Assembly: GCA_002366675.1 (NCBI GenBank)
Contig: DFBO01000087.1
Coordinates: forward strand, 457-5,571
Origin: Flavobacteriaceae bacterium UBA3078
GTDB taxonomy: Bacteria > Bacteroidota > Bacteroidia > Flavobacteriales > Flavobacteriaceae
Length of the DNA: 5,115 bases
Direction: 5' to 3'
The notes under the pieces were generated by a model. The model was given only the letters and a program-made list of their open reading frames with translations, did not search any database and was not told the DNA's origin. Numbering within the stretch: the first letter of the stretch is position 1; each line of letters starts with the position of its first letter. Shown piece by piece: positions 1 to 5,115 of this stretch. The position numbers and the translations under genes are program-made.

Positions 1-1
1 A

Positions 2-76
2 AAAGACAGCGAAATTTTCAATAAACTGTCATTACGAGGAAAGTATGACCTACGTAATGTTTTAAATGAGAGTTAA
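2..76 (+). CDS. possible 3' end of an upstream gene (partial, unidentified)
   Basis: Reading from base 2 there is an open frame of 24 codons ending in TAA at 74-76. The peptide begins KDSEIFNK and ends YDLRNVLNES, a composition that would suit a protein C-terminus. I do not recognise a family. The case is weak because all three forward frames are open for a short distance here: frame 1 stops at 22-24 and frame 3 at 63-65. Codons from base 27 onward lie inside the inverted-repeat element, so if this frame is real the repeat supplies about the last 16 residues. The alternative is that the upstream gene ends at 22-24 in frame 1, three bases before the repeat, which would leave the repeat fully intergenic. 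The sequence left of the window would decide. Confidence 0.25.
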   Translation, partial: KDSEIFNKLSLRGKYDLRNVLNES

Positions 77-123
77 ATTTAAACAGATTGCCACGTCGCT
101 TAAAAAAGCTCCTCGCAATGACA
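27..123. repeat. REP/MITE-like inverted-repeat element with consecutive hairpins
   Basis: The ends are 14-base inverted repeats: TGTCATTACGAGGA at 27-40 and TCCTCGCAATGACA at 110-123, matching at 13 of 14 positions. Between them are nested hairpins. In the left one, 31-36 pairs with 53-58 and 37-39 pairs with 49-51, with one bulged A at 52. In the central one, which is AT-only, 61-67 pairs with 77-83. In the right one, 87-91 pairs with 115-119 and 98-101 pairs with 106-109 around an AAAA loop, with an internal loop between the two stems. The right half, read on the minus strand, resembles a 'GTCATTGCGAGGAGC...GACGTGGCAATC' type of dispersed intergenic repeat that I recall from several bacterial genomes. 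That resemblance is from memory and was not searched. It contains no transposase, so any mobility would be in trans. It could also act as a transcript-end or mRNA-stability structure. Confidence 0.7.
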
Positions 124-135
124 CTAATATATAAT

Positions 136-1368
136 ATGACAGCCACTACCCTTTTTTACATTATTATAACTATTTTAATCATTAGTTTTTTAGTTGATAA
201 AATTCTTGATGCCCTAAATGCGAAACATTTTGATGATGTTATTCCTCAAGAACTCCAAGATGTTTATGATGATACTGAATACAAAAAATCTCAAGCTTAT
301 AAAAAAACAAATTATAAATTCGGACTTTTAACATCTACATTTTCAATAGTTTTAACGCTAGCCTTTTTATTTTTTGATGGCTTTGAGTTTATAGATAACA
401 TAGCTAGAGGCTACACTAAAAACCCCATATTAATAGCACTTATTTTCTTCGGAATTATCATGATTGGTAGCGACTTTCTATCAACACCACTTTCATACTA
501 CAAGACCTTTGTAATTGAAGAACGATTTGGCTTTAATAAAACTACTAAAAAGACCTTTATTCTAGATAAAATTAAAGGTTGGCTTATGTTAACAATAATT
601 GGTGGTGGCATTCTAGCACTAATTATTTGGTTTTATCAGTTTTCAGGTAAAAATTTCTGGTTATATGCTTGGGCTTTAATTACCGTTTTCACGATTTTTA
701 TGAATATGTTTTACGCGAGATTAATCGTCCCATTATTCAATAAGCAATCTCCTTTAGAAGAAGGAGAGTTAAGAAATAAAATTTCGGAATATGCCAAAAC
801 TGTAGGTTTTAAATTAGATAAAATTTTCGTGATTGATGGTTCTAAAAGAAGCACCAAAGCCAATGCTTATTTTTCCGGATTTGGAAGCGAAAAACGGGTC
901 ACCCTTTTTGATACTTTAATTACCGATTTAGAAGATGAAGAAATTGTAGCAGTCTTAGCACATGAGGTAGGACATTACAAGAAAAAGCATATTATTTTTA
1001 ATTTAGCAGCTTCCATATTGCTAACTGGAATAACACTTTATGTATTATCCATTTTTGTTTCAAACCCTTTACTTTCAAATGCTTTAGGAGTTGAAATTCC
1101 AAGTTTTCATATTGGGCTAATAGCTTTTGGTTTATTGTATTCGCCAATTTCAGAAGTCACTAGTTTAATCATGAATTGGTTTTCAAGAACATTCGAATAT
1201 CAAGCAGATAACTATGCAAAAAACACTTACAAGGCTGAGCCTTTAATTTCTTCACTAAAAAAATTATCTAAAAACAGCTTAAGTAATTTAACACCACATA
1301 AAGCCTATGTGTTTTTGCATTATTCACATCCAACACTTTTAGAAAGAGTGAAAAATTTAAAATTATAA
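136..1368 (+). CDS. M48 family metalloprotease, Ste24/CAAX prenyl protease 1 type, integral membrane
   Basis: This encodes a zinc-dependent membrane endopeptidase of 410 residues, close to the usual length for the family. The zinc motif HEVGH is at residues 276-280. The third ligand is probably E354 in FEYQAD, with D358 four residues later. The family's NAYFSGFG block is at about 243-250 and a C-terminal HPTLLER block at 398-404. Hydrophobic, probably membrane-spanning, stretches lie near residues 3-20, 65-80, 97-115, 149-167, 174-198, 287-309 and 325-348, fitting an M48 N-terminal membrane domain before the peptidase domain. Eukaryotic Ste24 trims prenylated CAAX proteins. Bacteria generally lack that pathway, so the substrate here is unknown, and membrane-protein quality control is one possibility. 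I chose ATG 136 (MTATTLFY...) because the longer frame begins with a TTG at 88 and passes an ATG at 118, both inside the repeat. Those would add a charged, unrelated leader before the first membrane helix. A 72-base spacer separates it from rel. Confidence 0.93.
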   Translation: MTATTLFYIIITILIISFLVDKILDALNAKHFDDVIPQELQDVYDDTEYKKSQAYKKTNYKFGLLTSTFSIVLTLAFLFFDGFEFIDNIARGYTKNPILIALIFFGIIMIGSDFLSTPLSYYKTFVIEERFGFNKTTKKTFILDKIKGWLMLTIIGGGILALIIWFYQFSGKNFWLYAWALITVFTIFMNMFYARLIVPLFNKQSPLEEGELRNKISEYAKTVGFKLDKIFVIDGSKRSTKANAYFSGFGSEKRVTLFDTLITDLEDEEIVAVLAHEVGHYKKKHIIFNLAASILLTGITLYVLSIFVSNPLLSNALGVEIPSFHIGLIAFGLLYSPISEVTSLIMNWFSRTFEYQADNYAKNTYKAEPLISSLKKLSKNSLSNLTPHKAYVFLHYSHPTLLERVKNLKL

Positions 1369-1405
1369 TTCTTGAAAAAACTATATAATTTTAAGCGCAA
1401 AAGGG

Positions 1406-1436
1406 TTGTAAATTCGTTTACTTTATACTACTTTTA
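1406..1436 (+). promoter_or_regulatory. candidate Bacteroidota-type promoter for rel
   Basis: The 72-base gap between the protease gene and rel contains TTG at 1406-1408 and, 20 bases later, TACTTTTA at 1429-1436. These are imperfect matches to the Bacteroidota -33 TTTG and -7 TAnnTTTG elements. A second -7-like match, TAAATTCG at 1409-1416, would give a more comfortable short leader before the ATG at 1441 but has no -33 partner at normal distance. Either is plausible and neither is a perfect consensus. No Shine-Dalgarno sequence precedes the ATG. Confidence 0.3.
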
Positions 1437-1440
1437 ATTT

Positions 1441-3654
1441 ATGACGGAACTTGAGCTAGAAAAAGAAAATACTGCAATTACCCAAGCTTACAAAGAGTTG
1501 CTTCGTGTTAGCTATAGAATGCTAACAGCTGATGACAAAAAACTTGTTAGAAAAGCTTTTGATGTTGCTGTGGATGCTCATAAAGACCAAAGAAGAAAAT
1601 CTGGCGAAGCCTATATTTTTCATCCTATTGCAGTGGCAAAAATAGTAGCTCAAGAAATTGGCATGGACGCAACTTCAATTGCTGCTGCGCTACTTCATGA
1701 CGTTGTTGAAGACAATGAAGATTATTCAATTGCAGATATTGAACAATTATTTGGTGAAACTGTAGCAAAAATTGTTGATGGTTTAACTAAAATTTCGTCT
1801 TTAGACACCGAAATGGATGTGTCTTTACAAGCCGAAAATTTTAGACGCATGCTCCTGACATTAAATGATGATGTTAGAGTAATTATTATAAAAATTGCTG
1901 ACAGACTTCATAATATGCAGACCATGGAGTCTATGAGGTCTGATAAGCAAATTAAAATTGCTTCTGAAACTCTTTATATTTATGCGCCTTTAGCCCATAG
2001 AATTGGACTTTATAATATAAAAACCGAACTTGAAGACTTAGGTTTAAAATATACAGAACCAGAAGTTTATAAAGATATTCTAACTAAAATTAAAGAAAGT
2101 AAAGAGGAGCAGGATGCTTATATAAATGAGTTTAACAATGTCATAAAAACATCATTAGATAAAGAGCAATTAGATTATAATATAAAAGGACGTCCAAAAT
2201 CCATCTTTTCTATTCGTAGAAAGATGCAAAATCAAGGCGTGTCTTTCGATGAAGTTTACGATAAATTTGCTGTTAGAATAGTTTATAAAAGTAAACCAGA
2301 TGAAGAAAAATTTCTTGCTTGGAAAATATATTCTATTGTAACCGATCATTTTAGGCCAAATCCTACCAGACTTCGAGATTGGATTTCTTCACCTAAATCT
2401 ACAGGTTACGAAGCATTACACATAACTGTTGTTGGGCCAAAAGGGCGTTGGGTTGAAGTTCAAATTAGAAGTGAACGCATGAACGAAATAGCCGAAAAAG
2501 GCTTTGCAGCGCATTATAAATATAAAGAAGGTAATGAAAAAGAGGATAGCTTAGATACTTGGGTTACTAAACTGCAAGAAGCTCTTGAAAACCAAGAAGC
2601 AAATGCAGTAGATTTTGTTGAACAATTTAAACTCAATCTTTACTCTAAAGAAATATTTGTTTTTACACCAAAAGGAGAACTTAAATCCTTGCCAAAAGGT
2701 GCAACTCCTTTAGATTTTGCTTTTAGTATTCATACCGAAGTTGGCATGAAAACTCGTGGTGCTAAAGTAAATGGGAAATTGGTTCCATTAAGTCACGAAT
2801 TAAAAAGTGGCGATCGTGTCGATATTCTTACTTCAGATAACGCTAAACCAAATTCCAATTGGCTAGACTATGCCACAACAGCAAGAGCAAGAGGCAAGAT
2901 TAAATCTGCTTTAAAAGAAGATAAGAAAATAATTGCTGAAGATGGTAAAGAGATTCTAAGAAGAAAATTAAAACAACTAAAAATTGCCTTAGACGAAAAA
3001 TCTATAAACGAACTAGTTAGTCATTTTAAACTAAAAACCAGTTTAGATTTATTCTATAGAATAGGTATTGGGACTATAGATAATACGATGCTAAAAGAGT
3101 TTGCTTCATCTAGAAGCAATGCTTTTATGAGTTATCTAAAAAATAAAATCTCTAGAAAACCGACACTTACAAAAGAAGAACTTGATAAAGATGAAATAAC
3201 TTCAAAATACGATTTATTAGTATTTGGTAAAGAGGAAGAAAAACTAGATTACAAATTAGCAGTTTGTTGCAATCCCATTCCTGGAGATCCAGTATTTGGG
3301 TTTTTAACTATTAATGATGGTTTAAAAGTACATAAAAAGAATTGCCCTAATGCTGTAAGCCTACAGTCTAATTATGCATACAGGATTATGCCTGCCAAAT
3401 GGATTGATTCTTCGCAACAAGAATTTGCTGCACAGATTACACTTTCTGGAATAGATAATTTAGGCTTGGTAAACAATATTACAAAAGTCATTTCTTCTAA
3501 CATGCACGTTAATATGAAAAGCATTAGTTTTCAAAGCGACGATGGTACTTTTTCAGGTAAAATAAATGTGATTGTAAAAAATAATACATTACTTAAAAAG
3601 CTCATGGACAACTTAAAAAAAATTAATGGTATTGATAAAGTATCTAGAATTTAA
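1441..3654 (+). CDS. rel: bifunctional (p)ppGpp synthetase/hydrolase, long RelA/SpoT homologue
   Basis: This 737-residue cytoplasmic enzyme transfers pyrophosphate from ATP to GDP/GTP to make (p)ppGpp and also hydrolyses it, setting the stringent response. The HD hydrolase region (about 35-200) keeps H61, H86-D87, E90-D91 and the D154/N158 pair in IADRLHN, so hydrolase activity is expected. The synthetase region (about 245-365) has GRPKS at 250-254, D274 in YDKFAVR, E339 in VEVQIR and AAHYKYKEG at 356-364. The loop motif R310-L-R-D313 is the basic RxKD-like form of bifunctional enzymes, not the acidic ExDD of synthetase-only RelA. The C-terminal half has a TGS domain (about 403-465, with H431 at the position known to touch the tRNA 3' end), a helical region, an intact CC/zinc-finger motif (C609, C610, H631, C635) and an ACT domain (about 664-737). 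ATG 1441 is forced by an in-frame TAA at 1435-1437. The Fur-family gene follows after 27 bases. Confidence 0.97.
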   Translation: MTELELEKENTAITQAYKELLRVSYRMLTADDKKLVRKAFDVAVDAHKDQRRKSGEAYIFHPIAVAKIVAQEIGMDATSIAAALLHDVVEDNEDYSIADIEQLFGETVAKIVDGLTKISSLDTEMDVSLQAENFRRMLLTLNDDVRVIIIKIADRLHNMQTMESMRSDKQIKIASETLYIYAPLAHRIGLYNIKTELEDLGLKYTEPEVYKDILTKIKESKEEQDAYINEFNNVIKTSLDKEQLDYNIKGRPKSIFSIRRKMQNQGVSFDEVYDKFAVRIVYKSKPDEEKFLAWKIYSIVTDHFRPNPTRLRDWISSPKSTGYEALHITVVGPKGRWVEVQIRSERMNEIAEKGFAAHYKYKEGNEKEDSLDTWVTKLQEALENQEANAVDFVEQFKLNLYSKEIFVFTPKGELKSLPKGATPLDFAFSIHTEVGMKTRGAKVNGKLVPLSHELKSGDRVDILTSDNAKPNSNWLDYATTARARGKIKSALKEDKKIIAEDGKEILRRKLKQLKIALDEKSINELVSHFKLKTSLDLFYRIGIGTIDNTMLKEFASSRSNAFMSYLKNKISRKPTLTKEELDKDEITSKYDLLVFGKEEEKLDYKLAVCCNPIPGDPVFGFLTINDGLKVHKKNCPNAVSLQSNYAYRIMPAKWIDSSQQEFAAQITLSGIDNLGLVNNITKVISSNMHVNMKSISFQSDDGTFSGKINVIVKNNTLLKKLMDNLKKINGIDKVSRI

Positions 3655-3663
3655 AAATTAATG

Positions 3664-3671
3664 TAAATTTG
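3664..3671 (+). promoter_or_regulatory. Bacteroidota -7 promoter element (TAnnTTTG) before the Fur-family gene
   Basis: TAAATTTG exactly matches the TAnnTTTG -7 consensus used by the Bacteroidota primary sigma factor. It ends 10 bases before the Fur-family ATG at 3682, so transcription would begin only a few bases upstream of the start codon and give a very short leader. I find no TTTG or TTG at the normal -33 distance; the nearest TTG, at 3632-3634, is about 29 bases upstream. The element may be weak, may serve as an internal promoter in addition to read-through from rel, or may be a chance match in AT-rich DNA. Confidence 0.45.
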
Positions 3672-3681
3672 CCACGGAATT

Positions 3682-4134
3682 ATGAGTTTAAAAACAGATA
3701 CTAAAAATCAGGAAATTGTAAAAAACGTTTTTACAGCTTTTTTAGAAGAAAAAAGTCATCGTAAAACACCAGAACGTTATGCTATTTTACAAGAGATTTA
3801 TAATAGCGAAGTACATTTCGATATTGAATCTTTATACTTAAGCATGAAAAACAAAAAGTATCGCGTATCTCGTGCCACACTTTATAATACTATTGAATTA
3901 TTATTAGAATGTGGTTTGGTTAGAAAACACCAATTTGGCCAGAATCAAGCGCATTACGAAAAATCCTATTTCGACAAACAACATGACCACGTTATTTTAA
4001 CAGATACAGGAGAAGTTATCGAATTTTGCGACCCAAGAATACAAAGCATTAAAAAAACTATAGAAGAAGTTTTTGATATAGAAATTAAAAACCATTCACT
4101 CTACTTTTACGGCAACAGAAAAACAACCAAATAA
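3682..4134 (+). CDS. Fur-family metal-responsive transcriptional regulator (subclass uncertain)
   Basis: This 150-residue dimeric DNA-binding repressor type has an N-terminal winged helix (about 15-90), with recognition-helix sequence SRATLYNTIELL at 63-74, and a C-terminal dimerisation and metal domain. It aligns to E. coli Fur without gaps from HDH (101-103) to HSLYFYG (138-144). The likely regulatory metal site is kept: H45, E93, H101 and H103 correspond to E. coli H33, E81, H88 and H90. The structural zinc cysteines C93 and C96 are replaced by L106 and T109, and the C-terminal cysteine-rich tail is absent. Two ligands of the third site are also changed: H87 to Q100 and E108 to Q121. Family membership is clear, but Fur, Zur, PerR or another specificity cannot be assigned. 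An in-frame TAA at 3664-3666 limits upstream extension, so ATG 3682 is the first usable start. It lies 27 bases after rel and 10 bases before purA. Confidence 0.92.
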   Translation: MSLKTDTKNQEIVKNVFTAFLEEKSHRKTPERYAILQEIYNSEVHFDIESLYLSMKNKKYRVSRATLYNTIELLLECGLVRKHQFGQNQAHYEKSYFDKQHDHVILTDTGEVIEFCDPRIQSIKKTIEEVFDIEIKNHSLYFYGNRKTTK

Positions 4135-4144
4135 ATTATTTACA

Positions 4145-5115
4145 ATGGCAGTAGACTTACTACTAGGATTACAATGGGGAGACGAAGGCAAAGGAAAAAT
4201 TGTTGATGTTCTAACCTCCAACTACAACATTATTGCACGTTTTCAAGGTGGACCAAATGCTGGACATACTTTAGAATTTGATGGTATAAAACATGTTTTA
4301 AGAACCATTCCATCTGGAATTTTTCATAAAGAATCCATGAATGTTATTGGTAATGGTGTGGTAATAGATCCTGTAGTTTTTGCCAAAGAATTAGAAGGCT
4401 TAGATCAATTTGATATTGATTATAAAACGAAATTAATTATTTCTAGAAAAGCACATGTTATTTTGCCTACTCACAGACTCTTAGATGCTGCAAGTGAAGC
4501 CTCTAAAGGTAAAGCAAAAATTGGTTCAACTCTAAAAGGAATTGGGCCAACTTACATGGATAAAACAGGAAGAAATGGTATTCGTGTTGGCGATTTAGAA
4601 CATCCAGATTGGAAAGACAAATATCGCGCTTTAGCAAACAAGCATGAAGCCATGATTAACTTCTACAATGTTGATGTTCAATACGATCTAGATGAAATGG
4701 AAGTAGAGTTTTTTGAGGCTATTAAAGTTTTAAAATCTTTACAGTTTATAGATTCTGAAGAATATTTATATCAAGCACAAAAATCTGGAAAAAGCATTTT
4801 AGCTGAAGGAGCCCAAGGGTCTTTATTAGACATCGATTTTGGAACCTATCCTTTTGTAACATCAAGCAATACTACAGCAGCTGGAGCTTGTACAGGTTTA
4901 GGTGTGGCTCCAAACCAAATTGGCGATGTATATGGTATTTTTAAAGCCTATACAACTCGTGTTGGTTCTGGACCTTTCCCAACAGAATTATTCGATAAAG
5001 TTGGCGAAGATATGGCGAAAATTGGTAATGAATTTGGAGCAGTTACAGGTCGTCCTAGACGTTGTGGTTGGTTAGATTTAGTGGCACTAAAGTATGCATG
5101 TCAAGTAAACGGAGT
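4145..5115 (+). CDS. purA: adenylosuccinate synthetase (3' end beyond the window)
   Basis: This enzyme joins IMP and aspartate using GTP to form adenylosuccinate, the first committed step from IMP to AMP. The visible 323 codons start MAVDLLLGLQ and include the GTP-binding signature QWGDEGKGK (10-18) with catalytic D13. The partner H41 is in GGPNAGH. IMP-contact residues T129 and R143 are in GSTLKGIGP and KTGRNG. The EGAQG motif has Q224, VTSSNTTAAG lies at 238-247, and the loop TGRPRR around R303 binds substrate. These positions match E. coli PurA numbering (initiator Met not counted) almost exactly. Roughly 100 C-terminal residues, including the guanine-binding part, lie past the right edge; nothing suggests a broken gene. 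It starts 10 bases after the Fur-family stop codon with no Shine-Dalgarno sequence and no clear promoter, so it is probably cotranscribed with that gene. Confidence 0.97.
   Translation, partial: MAVDLLLGLQWGDEGKGKIVDVLTSNYNIIARFQGGPNAGHTLEFDGIKHVLRTIPSGIFHKESMNVIGNGVVIDPVVFAKELEGLDQFDIDYKTKLIISRKAHVILPTHRLLDAASEASKGKAKIGSTLKGIGPTYMDKTGRNGIRVGDLEHPDWKDKYRALANKHEAMINFYNVDVQYDLDEMEVEFFEAIKVLKSLQFIDSEEYLYQAQKSGKSILAEGAQGSLLDIDFGTYPFVTSSNTTAAGACTGLGVAPNQIGDVYGIFKAYTTRVGSGPFPTELFDKVGEDMAKIGNEFGAVTGRPRRCGWLDLVALKYACQVNG

Noticed and set aside
88..135. N-terminal extension of the M48 protease starting at TTG 88.
   Set aside because: It is translated from the inverted-repeat element, is rich in basic residues unlike the following membrane helix, and a good ATG lies at 136.
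1359..1392. Nine-base inverted repeat (1359-1367 with 1384-1392) spanning the stop codon of the M48 gene, considered as a terminator.
   Set aside because: The stem is made only of A and T, the loop is 16 bases, and no T-run follows (the next bases are TAAGCG). In DNA this AT-rich such a match is expected by chance.
1369..1440. The rel upstream gap, examined for an RNA gene, riboswitch or small ORF.
   Set aside because: It is only 72 bases, lacks a stable GC-containing stem and has no convincing start codon with an open frame; only weak promoter-like elements are visible.
3676..3679. GGAA before the Fur-family ATG, considered as a Shine-Dalgarno site.
   Set aside because: It ends two bases from the start codon, too close to work as one, and Bacteroidota genes generally do not depend on such sites.
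1..5115. Search for CRISPR arrays, tRNA or rRNA genes, insertion sequences, toxin-antitoxin or defence genes.
   Set aside because: Nearly all of the window is accounted for by four conserved housekeeping-type genes. There are no regularly spaced direct repeats, cloverleaf-like segments, transposase-like proteins or compositionally foreign stretches apart from the left-edge repeat.

Overview
The window is AT-rich, single-stranded in layout (everything reads on the + strand) and looks like ordinary chromosomal DNA from a member of the Flavobacteriaceae (Bacteroidota). The evidence is the low-GC codon use, gene starts without Shine-Dalgarno sequences, a TAnnTTTG-type promoter element, and protein sequences with a flavobacterial character. 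The assignment is by eye, without a database search.

Layout. Positions 1-135 hold what may be the last codons of an upstream gene. They also hold a 97-base inverted-repeat element (27-123) that folds into two or three consecutive hairpins and resembles dispersed REP/MITE-like intergenic repeats. Positions 136-1368 encode a membrane-embedded M48 zinc metalloprotease of the Ste24/CAAX-protease type. A 72-base spacer follows, then a full-length long RelA/SpoT homologue (1441-3654) with HD hydrolase, synthetase, TGS, zinc-finger and ACT regions. After 27 bases comes a Fur-family metalloregulator (3682-4134), preceded by a good match to the Bacteroidota -7 promoter element. After another 10 bases comes purA (adenylosuccinate synthetase, from 4145), which runs off the right edge with about 323 of roughly 420-430 residues present.

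How the genes fit together. The rel - Fur-family - purA block is tightly spaced and probably cotranscribed at least in part; the 10-base fur-purA gap leaves little room for a separate promoter. (p)ppGpp, made and degraded by Rel, is a known inhibitor of adenylosuccinate synthetase in other bacteria. The block therefore places the alarmone enzyme next to one of its classical purine-pathway targets, with a metal-responsive regulator between them. The M48 protease is probably a separate transcription unit.

I see no phage, CRISPR, defence, toxin-antitoxin or biosynthetic cluster, and no clearly undescribed system. The points most worth a second look are the Fur-family protein, which has lost the structural-zinc cysteines and two further metal ligands, the multi-hairpin repeat at the left edge, and the rel-fur-purA arrangement.
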